64,000 nucleotides of DNA from the NCBI GenBank assembly GCA_024180945.1, contig JAKSGN010000043.1:682001-746000 (forward strand), read 5' to 3'. This document shows positions 23,548-35,660 of this stretch, one piece after another. A program made the position numbers and the translations under genes. The stretch comes from Macrophomina tecta. Taxonomy: Eukaryota > Ascomycota > Dothideomycetes > Botryosphaeriales > Botryosphaeriaceae. Every line of letters starts with the position of its first letter. Positions within the stretch are counted from its first letter, which is position 1. The notes below the pieces were generated by a model. That model ran no database searches. It worked only from the letters and a program-made list of their open reading frames with translations, and was not told the DNA's origin.

Positions 23548-26500
23548 TTACAACCTCGCCCTTGTCTGAATTCCTTTCCCCCTCCTCCTCCTCCTCCGCA
23601 CCTTCTCGGCCGCCTTCGCCTCCTCCTCCCTCTCCAACGCCTCGCCCGCCGCCTGCGCGCTCGCACCACCCCCAGCCGCCTGCTCCTCAAACAGCGGCCT
23701 CCCCACGCGATCTACTAAACTCAACACCCTGCCCCTAACAGTCGCGCCATCTCTCCTGTTCTTCCCCTCACGCCTACTCTGGCTGATCATCTCCGCGAAG
23801 TCCCAGAGGCGGCCTTCGGCCAGGATGGCGCCGGTGGTTGCATCCCGCGAAGGCATCCACTCATCGCTGAGGCGCAGGGTCGGCGGGACGCGGTTGTCGG
23901 GGGATTTGGAGACCTTGATGATGCCTTCCTCTTCGAAACGAGTGTAGGCGTTTCTGAGCGTTTCCTTGTTGACGGCTTCGAAGTAGGAGAGGTCGCCTTG
24001 GTGGTAAAGGGTTTTGCCGAGCTGCCATTACCCCCGTCAGTTTACCATTCTCTCCCTATGTCGTACCAAAGGAGGGGCTTTTGAATTCGACTCACAAGCT
24101 GCGCCCTATCCTGCACCTTCTTCACGTCCAACCACAGCGCGCCCGGCGTCCCCGGGGGCGGCGTTAACATCATCAGGCTCACCGCACCCAGCCAGCTTGC
24201 CTCCACAAACGGCCAGATCATGAAACAGTAGAAGTCGTAGTTTTCGCGGCCGCACTCGCGCTCGGCGTCGCTCAGTTCAACCCAGCGCACACGCTCCGCC
24301 GCGCCGCCTTCGCCCGCGACGCCTGGCTCGCGTGTCACCTTGAGGACGTTGTCGGCCTCGAGCGAGCACAACGTCTTCTCGAGGTTCGTAGCGAGGCCTT
24401 CAGTCGGGAAGATGAACTCGCCGCGGAAGAGTTGCGAGAGGAAGGAGACCTGCTCGAATAGGTCGTCGTACGAAATCCGCTGGTGAGATGGGGCACCGCC
24501 CTGCTTAACACGCGTGTACATGGCGGCGGAGACGAGGGCGGGCAGAATGAAGAGGTGGATGGTCATGTTGCGGTAGAAGGAGAGTTGGAAGCTGCATGTG
24601 TCGATATTGTTAGTAGACGACAGGAATTGGATCGGGGAGATCAGGACGTACCGATCGACTGCGTAGAATGTCTCCTCGGGCAAGCCTGCTACCACACCCA
24701 CGAGGCCTGGGCCCAGCACATCCAACGCCCTCTCCACCACGTATTCTGTAGGTGCCCCTCCGAAATGCGCCACCCTGCCTCCCGCATTCCTCACCCGCTC
24801 ACTCAACCACTCTACTCTACGCACCAACTCGCTCTTTCCGACACCTCTCCCTCTCAAGGTCAACAAAACCGTACCCACAAGGGCGGTCGGCATCACAACA
24901 GAGACAGCGTTGATCTCGGAAAGCACGCGATACCCAAGAGTCCGAAGAAGACGGAGGCGGAACTCGCGGTCCCGGACCACAGGACTCCCCACAGATGGTG
25001 GGAGACGCGAGGCGCGGGCTTGCTGTGCATTGATGAATGAGCGGAGCGACCATGGTTCCGCAAAGCGGACGTCAACACGGCCGAGCTTGAGCGAGAGGAC
25101 GGAAGAGGCTGAGAGAAAGTCGCGAAGGTTCTCTTTGGGCTTTGGCTGTCCAAGGAGCTCGGAGATGTAGGAGCTGGGAACGACAAAGGTCAGCAACAAA
25201 GATGCAAGTAAAGGCCGAGAGAATCGAAGACTTACTCTACTTCGATGACCTTGTCATATTGTGTGCTTACTGGGCAGATTATAGCGTCATCTACGCGACC
25301 GGACAGTACGCTGTCAAGTAGAAAGCTCAGGATGCCGAACTTGGGAGGAAGCAGCTTTCCGGTTCGCGAACGGCCACCCTCTTCGCAACCCATTAGTTCG
25401 TGTAATCACCGTGGAGGAAACCTGCACGCCGGCAGGCTGTAGGCTACGTACCAACAAAACATTCAAAATTGTAACCATGAGTTAAAAGCGTGTCCATGTA
25501 CGACTGAACAAGGGTATTATATAGTTGATCGTCTCCGAAACTCCTACGAATCCAGAAAGCACCTACAGAAAGCTGTCAGCAACTCACCAAAAGGCGGGAA
25601 GCGGGAAGCCAGTCGCAAAGAACAGTAGCCTCGATTACCACATACCTGCGTGCTGCAAAAAGTTTCCCACAAGCGGGAAGTTCAAGTTGTCTCCGGCCAC
25701 GACGGTAGGCAAAGCTAGGCCGAGACGGTAGCAGATGAGCTGCAATGAGACATAGTCTACGTGAGAGCGGTGACAGGGAAGAAAGATGATGCTGTGTTTG
25801 TCTTTTTCTGCTTTCTCGGCGACGGCGCGCAATCGGAGTACCTCTTCAGACGAGACGTGAATGCCTACGAGGTTGTTAGTTCTTCAGCAACTATAATGGC
25901 GACGCGCACGAAATGCGATTGGAAAGACCGAGGGAACTGCAGGAAATAGTGCTTGCAACGTGCAGCCGGCCTCGTGGCGCGCGCAGTCCCGCAGCGAGTC
26001 GGCCATCCCGGAATTGGCCCACCCACCTTGATGATATGCCCTGGTCAGGAGCTGCGTGGCAAAGTAGTACGCGCCCCTGATAAACCGCTTGCTCTCCATC
26101 TTACAGATCATCGCGTCCGCCATGCCCTCGACCACCTCGTCCAACTGCGCCTCGATCTCCCGCCTCCTCCGCTCCTTGCGCTGCAGCCTCTCGCCCTTGT
26201 CGTCGCCCCCGCCAAACCTGCCCTCCTCCACATCCTCAACCTCCACCCTCTTTGCCGCCAACTCCCGGATCCTCGCCCTCATCATGGGATTGCCGACGAC
26301 GCGCGCCTTCATCTGCTCCGAGAAGCCGCTGTAGAAGACGGGCTGGCCGATCACCTGGTCGTAGCTGCGCCAGCCCGACCCGGAGACGTGCGAAGACAGC
26401 TCGCGCAGGAAGTCGAGCGGCGACTGGCGGAAGCGGGCCATCCCCTCGACCAGGTTCTGGTCGGGAGACGTCTGGCGCTGGGTGGAGCCGAGTAGGGCGG

Positions 26501-26672
26501 CTTGCGTGGTTATGCCAGTGTAGCCGGTGGGGTGGAGGGAGACCTGGTCGCCGAGGATGGAGAGGTCTGGGGCGGAGGAGGCGGAGGATGATGAGGACGA
26601 GGACGAGGACGAGGACGAGGTGGTGGTGCTGGTCGAGGAGGGTGGCGGTCTGGGTTTGTTGTCGGGCGCCAT
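23548..26672 (-). CDS. Glycerol-3-phosphate acyltransferase, PlsB/GPAM-GNPAT type
   Basis: Seven exons: 26672-26027, 25864-25646, 25562-25452, 25380-25236, 25173-24652, 24591-24096, 24021-23548; introns 60-162 nt, every junction phase-consistent; 870 residues. It catalyses the first acylation of glycerol-3-phosphate or DHAP in phospholipid and triacylglycerol synthesis, on a membrane. Acyltransferase block I is CHRSHVDY (His247-x4-Asp252) and block III is EGGRSRTGK (326-334). A long C-terminal region typical of PlsB-like enzymes follows, ending in a basic RRRRRRGKGIQTRARL tail. The N-terminus carries a serine homopolymer encoded by a GAGGAC-type repeat near 26590-26625. The 162-nt first intron is the longest and the least certain. 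Mitochondrial versus ER location cannot be decided. Confidence 0.9.
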
Positions 26673-27838
26673 TGCGACGGTGGCGCTGGGTGTCGAGGTC
26701 TATTACGAGAGAATTCTTGCTCTAAAGAGAGGCTGGAGCTATGAGTGCGGGTTGTTTGGAGGTCGGCCGCTAGGCAATGATTGTAGAGGGCGCGGTGAGC
26801 GGCGAGGGAGCGATCGGCGGGGTGACTCGCTTTAGCGTCTATGGAGCGGATATCTTGCTGTATATACAAGCTCTAGCGAAAGCTCATGTAGCGAGAATCG
26901 ACCGGAAGCAGCTTCGGGAGGGGGAGAGCTCTGGCGCAGCGAAGTCCGGGGTTGAGGAGATGGCGTTGAGGAGGGTCGGCCCACCGGTATCGGCGATTGC
27001 GGGATAGAGACGGCTGTGGGGGGCTCGATGGAGGGGCGACGATGGCGAGCGAGCCTCTAGACCATCTTCGGCTTGCAGCTGTGAGCGCCTCTCAAGGGAG
27101 GAGTCTTGGGGTGGCCGGGTGTGGAGGTGGACACATGCGCCAAGTCTGGGGAAAGAAAGGCGGGCGTGCCGAGGTTGCGGATCTGCAGCCACAACACTGC
27201 AGCTCACTGACTCGTCGCTCCGCTCATGCTTCTTCTCCACGGTTTGCTTGTTATTCTACCTGCACCCGGCACCGCATCCAGCCATGCCGCCTGGCCATCA
27301 GCTCCACTACCACCGCTCTGCAGTACACGGCGCTTTTCGCGCTTCCGTTGGTCTCTCTGCTCCCCAGCGGCGCGCAGGCCAGCTCGACCCGGATTTCCCC
27401 GGTCGATTGTGGTACAGCATCTCCTGCATGCACTCCCGTAACAGCTCTCCACCCAAGCAGCCCGTAGAGATAGAATCTACATCGTTCGTCGACGCAACCT
27501 GATTGGCAGCCAGGCAGCGTGGCCGGGTGGCGGCAATTGGCCCCCTCCGGGCGGACTCTTCCAGCAGCAGCAAGCTAGTGGCAGCATTCAACCGGACATC
27601 ATTCCACGAGCCCAGAGTTCGTCCTGACCCCAATCTATCTATGCCCTTCTGCTTGCGCCGGGACTCTCTTGCGTGTTCCAGTCGGAGCGGGTTCGGTCGA
27701 ACGACGCGGAGCAAACGCGAAGAGAATCCGCTGCTGGCTGCTCGTACGGCGAGGGAGCCGGTGCTTGTTCGCGTTGAGCGTGGGTTCGGACGGACGGGTG
27801 GACTCGGACAGGTCACCATTGGAAGGCTGCGGGCTGAT
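26673..27838. other. Intergenic, no gene recognised
   Basis: Upstream of the acyltransferase. Several 60-170 codon ORFs overlap in competing frames, none with family features. A plus-strand frame near 27310-27470 has a signal-peptide-like hydrophobic stretch but no ATG and no flanking exons, so it is not called. Confidence 0.4.
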
Positions 27839-28048
27839 TTACGCGGCCCGGAGCTCGCACGTCGACTCGAGGGGGTAAAAGCGCTCCGACAGCTCCACTC
27901 TCATCTTGCCGTGCTCGAAGATAGCGGCCTGGCTGTTCCTGATTACGCCCTTGTTGTGCGGGCCGCGTCGCGTGACGGTGGACTCGAATTTCAAGCGCGT
28001 GGTGAAGCACAGGAAGACGGCAAAGACAAGAAACAAGAGCAAGATCAT
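27839..28048 (-). CDS. Candidate membrane microprotein, 69 residues
   Basis: A short minus-strand ORF with an ATG in a good context (CACC before the ATG). It begins MILLLFLVFAVFLCFTTRLK, a single strong N-terminal hydrophobic helix, followed by a basic segment (TRRGPHNKG) and a compact charged domain ending CELRAA. Third codon positions are nearly all G or C, matching the real genes of the window and unlike random ORFs nearby. I do not recognise a family. It could be a small ER or mitochondrial membrane protein or a type II secreted precursor. It was found by codon bias and topology only, so it is a candidate. Confidence 0.45.
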   Translation of the reverse strand: MILLLFLVFAVFLCFTTRLKFESTVTRRGPHNKGVIRNSQAAIFEHGKMRVELSERFYPLESTCELRAA

Positions 28049-28642
28049 GGTGTCGCCTGATGATATGCCACGTCGAGGCGGTGGGAGTCGGTGGGGTCGG
28101 GGCGGGTGCGGCTGAGACAGCGCTCTATATGTGGTGGGGAAAAAGCTTATTCGGACTGCTGAGGCATTGCAGCTTTGGCAGCAAACAGGTTCAGAACATG
28201 CAAGACTCTCGTTTGCGTATGCGCTATGCCGTAAGCCAGCGACAAGGGTGCGGCGATACTGCCTCCATTGGTCAACTTTGCTTGACATGCATGCACGTGC
28301 ATTCACCAATCGACCGTAGTCTACCCTTTACTAATCAGTGCCAGGACCGCAGTAAGAAATGGCCAACTCAGGTGCTATGTAGTAGATAAAAAATAAATAA
28401 ATCAAAAAAGAAAGAGGGGAGAGGACGTGGAGGTGTTGCTTTAATGTACTGGTGAACGGACGTGTTCGTGGTGGAAAGGCTCGTCTGTCGTTCGTTCTGC
28501 GGCATCCGACAACCAGCAACGCACGAGGCGGTAACAAAGGATGCTGCAAATGAAACAAACATGCGGGCCAAGGGAGTTTGGATAAAAGTAAGCTTTTGGC
28601 TGAGCGGGAGATCTCCCTGATGCTTGCTTTTCGGGATAAATC

Positions 28643-28662
28643 AAGAGAGAGAGAGAGAGAGA
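28643..28662. repeat. (AG)n microsatellite
   Basis: About ten dinucleotide units in the region upstream of the CE5 esterase. Confidence 0.85.
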
Positions 28663-29184
28663 GGGGGGTTGGTCAAAAGGACCATCACACGATAGCCGGT
28701 GGGAGGGCTAGCCTATGTATTCCCCTTCAAAAGGATTCTGGGATCCCAGGCGGCCACGATGTATTGCTTGTCCTACCTCTATTTCAGCCTGAAGTCAAGA
28801 AAAGATTTTATCCCTTTTGCCGCTATTTCACTGCGTCATGTACAAACAGCCCTCTGACACTAGCGCGACACCTTTTTGGCAAACGCTTGCTGCAGTGGGG
28901 CTGAGATTGGGTAGGACAAGTTTCGTGTTTAGCGTGTCGGAACGCCTCGCGTCCAGAGCGCAACTCAGGGGGATTGGTTGCAGGGAGCCGATCATCCCTC
29001 GCCAACACCACAAATGGAAGTTTCACAATGCTTGTCAGCTCCACGCCCGTTTCCACACGCTCTCGCTTCCCGTATAACGTGTAGCTGTTTTATTTAGCCA
29101 TTGCCGGCCCAGATCCCGAGTGCTCGCCTGAGGTGGGTCAGGAGCTCTGATATAACGGCAGCCTTATAGACACCTCCGTTGTAG

Positions 29185-29192
29185 TATATAAA
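29185..29192 (+). promoter_or_regulatory. TATA box of the CE5 esterase gene
   Basis: TATATAAA 117 bases upstream of the ATG at 29309, in the expected orientation for a secreted-enzyme gene under strong inducible control. Confidence 0.6.
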
Positions 29193-29308
29193 ACACCATG
29201 TGCTCCCAAACAAAACTTGCCTCTTCAGTCCATGAGAGGTTGATCCTTCCAAACGTTCGCTTCCGCCACACCAAAACTTAACCATTCGTTCTCACATTCA
29301 CATCCACC

Positions 29309-30094
29309 ATGCATACTACCTTCGCCGCTCTTGCCCTCCTCACCGGCGCCGCCCTCGCCGCCCCGGTGGAAGACACCACCAAGCGTGCCGCCTGCGCCGA
29401 CGTCCACGTCTTCGGTGCGCGCGAGACCACCGCCTCTCCGGGCTTCGGCTCCGCCGGCACTGTCGTCAACCTGATCCTGAACGCCCACCCGGGCGCCACC
29501 TCCGAGGCCATCAACTACCCGGCCGCGGGCGGCAACAGCTACGGCACATCCGTCCAGGCCGGCACCAAGGCTGTCGCCCAGCAGGTCGAGGCGTACGTCA
29601 AGGCCTGCCCCAACTCCAAGATCGTCATGGTCGGCTACTCCCAGGTAAGTCGGCGGATCCACGACGAGGACGGCCGTCGGAACTGACGAGGCGGAGGGCT
29701 CGCAAATCATGACCAACGCCTTCTGCAACGGCGGCGACCCCAACCAGGGCATCAGCTCGACCACCGCACCCATCTCCAGCTCCGTCGGCTCCCACGTCAA
29801 GGCCATGATCTGGATGGGCAACCCCCGCCACAAGCCCGGCGCTTCGTACAACGTCGGCACCTCCAACGCAGCGGGCGTAAGTACCCTCTTGCCTCCTGCA
29901 CTCTGCAGTCGCTAATGCCCCGCCAGTTCGACCCGGAGTCCAGCTCCTGCACCGCCTATGCCAATATCATTCAGTCGTACTGCGACGCCGCCGACCCCTA
30001 CTGCTCCAACGGCAACAACGCCGCGACCCACCAGGGCTACGGCTCCGAGTACGGCCAGGCCGCGCTGAAGTTTGTCAACAGCAAGCTTGGTTGA
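29309..30094 (+). CDS. Secreted cutinase / acetylxylan esterase (CE5)
   Basis: Three exons: 29309-29644, 29697-29876, 29927-30094; introns 52 and 50 nt; 227 residues. Extracellular serine esterase of the cutinase fold, acting on acetylated xylan or polyester substrates. Residues 1-18 are a signal peptide (MHTTFAALALLTGAALAAP), followed by a Kex2-like KR site before the mature start AACADVHVF. The nucleophile elbow is GYSQG (the Gly of the next exon completes it), the acid lies in DAADPYC and the histidine in NAATHQGY, completing the triad. Cysteines pair as in the family. The first intron splits right after GYSQ. The sequence VFGARETTASPGFGSAGTV favours the acetylxylan-esterase branch over true cutinase, with moderate confidence. 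Confidence 0.9.
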
Positions 30095-31863
30095 AATACG
30101 TCCATGAGGGAATGACTGTTTTCGATTCTTCACGTGTAGGAATAGTAATAGCTCTGTGCGGTGACGTTGCTTGCCGCAAACTTACTTTTCACGAGTATCA
30201 ATTGCGATGTTTGACGCGTGTTTGAATGATCTGCAGCATTTTATTGTCTCAAAGAAGTGCAAACAGGATGCAGTGGGCTAGCATATGCAGTGTCTGCATG
30301 ATATCGGCTCGATTTTGCTGAGGTTTGCAGAATGTTTTCATCGCCATTGTCGTCCTGTTCCCGTGTGTATGTGCGTGCTTGGAAGACTGCCGCAGACGGC
30401 CATGTTCTTTACAATCGTGACCAAGGCCCTGCTAGCTTTTCTCAGCGAAGGAATCTCTTCTGAGGTTGTAGTTCTCCATGAACGGTTAACAAGCTGTACA
30501 TAATGACCATTCTAAAAAAAATTAAAAAAGGAAAAAGACTATGAGTGATTGACACTGAGCTCACTTTGGTGGCACCAACAATCGCATTCCGCGGAAAACC
30601 TTCCATTCATCATGCTTGAAGCAAAGCGGCGCGCCTTTCAGAATCAACGCGTTTCTTGCAGGGTGCGGTGCGGTCATCCTTACCCTCTGATTGTATCACG
30701 GCTAAATTTCATTTCTGCTTTCCTTCCGTATTAGAAACACCGAACCCTCATACAGCGGACCTGTACGTCACTGAATCCCCCTAGACGCCGCTGTCGCCGC
30801 GTGCGCAGTATGTTGGACAGAGCAGCTTTTTGCGGCTTTTGGCCCGCCAACAATTACCCGTGCATATTTCCGTCAACTGCCCCTCAGAGAACCCGCTCGA
30901 CTGTTCACCCGCTCATATCTATAATCATGCCTCAGGCTCAACCGGAGCTGAAGGGCTCAAAGTCAACGACATTAGATGCCTGTATACAAAAGCTGGAGCC
31001 GATATTCTTGGCGGGCGTGGAGCAGGCGTAGGCGATCGATGTTGAAGTGGGAGATAGCGCCCAACCTTCCGAAAGGGCGCACTGCCTGCTAATATGGAAT
31101 CTTGCACTTTGGGAGCCATGGCTGATGAACTATGAGCAAAGCGCGCTGTTTCGCAGGTAATGATGGAACCGTTAAGGCGTGTGCATACCCTGGATATCGG
31201 CCTCGTGGGAAAACTGCAAACAGGCATGGAGACTTGAATCGATATGGCGCCACGGTGCATGAGATGGCACAGGTCTTTGGGTCTCCTAGGATCTTTCACT
31301 CCAAGCGGAATGGAAGGTTCGCACAAGGCACGTTGGCTACTTCATCCCGACAAGAACGGTTTGTGAGTCGAGGACGGCGTGTCAAAGAAGTCAATGAAGA
31401 ACGAATGATGGCTTCGAATTACGTAAACAGCGAACGCCTTTTCCAAAAATGACCATAAAGGAAAGACCAGGAGAGAAAAGAGTGGTCCCATAGTAACTCG
31501 GAATATTCGCAGCGCACGATGCGCACGATTATCGCTCTATCCATGCCATGATTTCGACCCAAATGCGCCGATCTCATATGCAAAAAGAAGGACTTTTACA
31601 CCAAATCTCCCCCAAACCTCAGCAATCTCCAATTCCTTACGCAAGAAAAGAATGTCCAAAAGTCATGCAAGTCAAGCTGCTCATGTGAGTAGAAGAGTTT
31701 CCCCGCTACTGCCAATCTGCAGTGTCCCCGTATTCTGCCATCCCTCAGCAACTCTCGTTAAAGTCTCTCACCGGCCAATGAACTGCAAGAGACCTCAACC
31801 CCAACGCCAGCAAATGACCAATTTTCCAACTCCATCTCCCGTCAACCCCCGAAACTCTCCCAT
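30095..31863. other. Intergenic, no gene recognised
   Basis: About 1.8 kb between the esterase and the large unknown gene (convergent 3' ends). Only short ORFs. Confidence 0.5.
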
Positions 31864-34821
31864 TCACTCTTCATCCGCATACTCCTCAGCAAAGCTCAGG
31901 AGGTTGCGGTCAATCTGTTCGTCCCCAAAACCCTCACCATCTCCCAGATCATTCTGACTGACACCATCGCCTTCTCTTTTCGACCAGCTACGCGGCGGCG
32001 ATGCCGAGAACGAGCTCTGTGAAGGGGACATGGCGTTCGTCAGCCAATCGGAGGATGGAACGACATCCCGAGCAGAACTAACCGCTGGAGACGAGGGGAT
32101 GCTGAGGCGCGGCTTCTTGAGCTGGCGCAGTGGTGTAGCGTCGAAATCCTCGTCCTCATTGAAGAGAGCGGCAGAGGCGTTATGAGCAGGGATTTGATCA
32201 TCATATTCAGCAGAGTGACGGCGCTTCAAGCCAGCAGAGAAATTGGAGGAGCATTGCGAATAGGCCCGGGAAGGGTGGTGGTCGATGTGAGTGCTGTCAA
32301 TTGAGATGTTGGATACGGTGAAGCTGGTCTCGGATGGTGTCTTGCGAGGGTTGTCGTCATCTGATCCGTCTGAATTCTTCATGTCCACATCATTGCGGCT
32401 GTTCTCGTCATCTCCGCTCTCAGAGTCTGTATCTCCATGCTTGCCTTCATCATCATGATCATCCTCCCGATCGCTGTCCTCGGGCTCCGGAAACCTTTTG
32501 ACCCACTCATCCTTCAGCACATCGAGTTGGTGCCCGGTCAATTTCCACTTCAGGTCCTTCTCGTCCCAGAAATTCAACTCCAGGGCCGAAAGCTCCCTCA
32601 CACCCTTCAGACGGTGCTCGTTCCGCGTAGCAAAGATCTTCAGCTTGTACTGAGAATCCGCATCCGCCATCAGATCAACACCGTGCGCCTTGTAGAATTT
32701 TTTTGCCAGATAGGCGGCAAAGCTATTGGCCCGGGCGTCAGGAGTAAGGTCAGATATAGCGATGATTGAGGAGTCAGGGTAGGGTAAACGCGAAGGACCT
32801 GGTTGAGGCCTTGAAGCAGTAGCCTGGCTAGAGGAAGAGAAAGGCGGAGGAACGCCTGGCCGCTGAACAGTCACTTGACTGGTAGTTTCAATGCCACGTT
32901 CGTTCGAATTCTGTTGAGATTCCATAGAGGTATCCGATTCTGCCTCCTTCTGCTTGTCCCGGGCTGTGACGAATGCATTGATTTGCGTCAAGGTTAACTC
33001 CCAAGTAATTTCCCTGTCAGCCCAGTGAAACAATTCGCGAGTTGTCCGGCCAGCGCGACTATCACTTTCGACCTTAGGAACAGCGGCGAGGGCATGTGAA
33101 TAGAGTTTGTGCATTGCTTCTGTATTGGTTGAAAGATTCTGCTTGCAATGCTTGTGCCAGATGACAATCAGGTAGGCGATGAGGGCATTTATCCGGGGGT
33201 CGGAGCTCATATCAGCGCGGTAGTTGTAAAGGTTCTGCCTCTTTACACCGAATTTGACAGCAGGCTTGGTAGCAGGTCTTTCGAGAACAGCATTTTTGGA
33301 AGCAGCCTGGGCAGTGGGTGGCTCTGGATGGGAGGGTGGCTGGACACTGGAAATGTTGGATGAAGCCAATGCCTCGCCATTCTCAGTCTCTTCTTGCTTG
33401 ATTTTGATCAACTCCTTCGCTTTAGGTTCCTCCCTCATAGACCGATGCATCATCATCTCCTGCAGGAGCTGAGAATCCGGATCTCCGTGCTCACTGATGC
33501 TTTCGTGCATCTCGTCATCCGTTACGTTATCCGTTATACTGGAATCAGTGGCTGTAGCAAGAGGGGCTGGCAGGACAGGTGGGGGGAGAGAATGCATCCG
33601 AGACTCGATAGACTGAGCGCGATCCTGGGAGGAAGTCGGTATTAAGGAACGACGAATACTTGTAGCGCGGGTTGCAAGCGAGTTCACCCAGCCAAACATA
33701 CTGTCTCGCATCGATGCCTTCGCGGAAGCGCTCTGGTTGTTACTACTCGAACCAGTCGTGTCGCCAGTTTGAGAGATGGTCATAGTTTCAGGAGGAGCAG
33801 CCGTACTGTTATGGTCAACGGCGTCGGTCTTACTGATAGAGGGTGCTGCAATTCCAGCAGCCTGTGTTGTGAGGCTCGCAGCGTCCCTCAGCTGCACATC
33901 CTGTCCCGTCGTGTTAAGTTGTATGGAAGTGATCGAGGCCGGGTTGTGGCGAGAATCCGCAGCAAGCCCCATCGAATCTGGAGCCCTGACCTTTAACTTC
34001 ACGATAAGTGAGGCTGCACCATCGTTCTCGGGGCCCGTTGTGCTTACATCGCCCCCCACAGCCCCCGGCCTATCCGCTTGCTTCAGCCTGACACCGACAA
34101 ACCCTGCCAGCGACTCTGCCTTAGCCCAATCAGTCATCTTCAATTCCCTGATCTTCTCGATGGACTGGTCTCGGAGGGCCTTCATCCAGACCTGCGTTGC
34201 GAAAGGGCTGCACCAAGCGCCGAATAACCCTGTTACCAAGACAACCGCCTTAGCAGCCTCGCGAGCACGTTGCATCTCTTCTTTAGTAGGAGCCCAGCCC
34301 CACCAACGCAGGAATGCGGCGTGAGTCCTGGCAAGCTGATCGTGGGTCATTCTGGCCCGCACGTCAGCGTAGTGGTTAATCAGTCTCCACTCTTCAGTGC
34401 GCTGCTCGTTGCTCAAAGCCATAGGGCAGGCAGCGGCAGGAATTGCCAGTGCTTGGTTTGTCGAACCGCGTGCGGGCACAGTACGAGGAAAGGGAGCCAG
34501 CGTGGCCGCCGAGGACACAGTGTGCCGAGCAGTTGTGGTTCCGGGATTGGGGGAACGGCCGCCGGCGCGCTCGGAGCCATCTGAGCCTGTTCAGATGTAT
34601 TAGTACTTGCGATACATCCATGAATATGTAGAGAACACACCTGGAAACATATTGTCAAGCAACTCACCCCATCCTTGCCCATTCGGCCCCATGATTCCAT
34701 CGAATTCATCACGGAGAGCATTGCTTGTTTGAATAAAGACGTTCAGCAGCTCCGACAGGCGAGCTTGCGATGTTGATGAAAGGGTCGGAAGGTGGTCCAT
34801 TTTGCGAGGTGGCTTAGGCAT
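31864..34821 (-). CDS. Large low-complexity protein with an internally duplicated domain, unknown function
   Basis: Two exons: 34821-34641 and 34586-31864; the 54-nt intron has a perfect TACTAAT branch and CAG acceptor; 967 residues. I recognise no named family. Exon 1 encodes a helical segment (LSELLNVFIQTSNALRDEFD). A Trp-rich globular region follows (RTHAAFLRWWGWAPTKEEMQ), then a long Ser/Thr-rich disordered stretch. Two diverged copies of one ~80-residue domain come next (about 520-600 and 675-755). Both have the pattern AYL...K.H...KL...REL...W.D..I/L.W.LT..Q. The C-terminus is acidic (EDSDREDDHDDEG) and ends in a Ser-rich tail with basic clusters such as KRRH. The composition suggests a nuclear or chromatin-associated protein. 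The gene model is strong, the function open. Confidence 0.75.
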
Positions 34822-35660
34822 CTCGTTTAGTCAGGGTGAGACCGAAGCTTTCTAGCTAATCGAGGCGGGGGACGAATTTCGTTCGCAAGAGATAGCGGCG
34901 TCGAATCTCAGAATAAGTCGGAGGAGGACCGCTCACTGCAGTCGTTGCGCTGTGTTTGTGAGGTTGGTAGTGACGCGCAGAATAAGGATTAAGGTTCGTC
35001 ACCAATGTCGAGAGGATAGGGAGAACTGGGGACAGCGACACATTTGCGTGTCGCTTTTGGTTCGAGTGTGAGGTTTAGGATGAAGTCGAGCTGGTGCAAG
35101 AGCAGACTTGATGTTGGAGCGGTTGAAATGCACCTCACACTTGGCGATCGTGTCAGCAGAGCTGACGCTGGAGCGTTGTGATCGCAAGGCGAGGGTCACT
35201 TCGACGAAGTTGCGAAAGAAGGCGCGGATCCAGTCCAGCGAAATGATTCTTTGAGTAAGCGCGAGCTGGTGATGCTTTGATATTAGAATGAGGAGGATAG
35301 GCGGTAGGTGTCGTGGGTGAAGCCAGGACTCGAGGTTGGAGAAAGATGGTTCAGTCCGACTTGATGGTCCAAGCTTTTGACTTTCACAGCATCTGTCACC
35401 GGCCACCTGCTAGGCAAAAACGCCCTAAGCGTGCTCTCTCAATAGTGACGTAATAAGGGAAAACGATGGGAGATTCGTAACAGAGGAAAGGGGTGCGCGC
35501 TTTACCTCGCCTGTTGATGAGAAGCGAAGGTGGCATCCCAATATGTCAATAGCTATTGCGTCAGATATGCAACTACATAAAGTTCCCGAGCAAAATGTTT
35601 GCAGTCTAATTGGTGGACTCGGCGCCGTAGATAGCAGTAGCGTGGCTCAATTGCCCGCCT
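34822..35660. other. Intergenic, no gene recognised
   Basis: Promoter of the unknown gene and 3' flank of the pantothenate gene. A 135-codon minus-strand ORF at 34999-35406 lacks family features and is not called. Confidence 0.45.

Larger units (their letters stand above)
28049..29308. other. Intergenic, upstream of the CE5 esterase
   Basis: No gene recognised. It contains a GA microsatellite at 28643-28662 and a TATA box at 29185-29192 (listed separately). Confidence 0.5.

Noticed and set aside
27119..27502. Possible secreted protein gene near 27.3 kb
   Set aside because: Hydrophobic stretches occur in two competing frames, without an ATG in the better one and without convincing splice partners.
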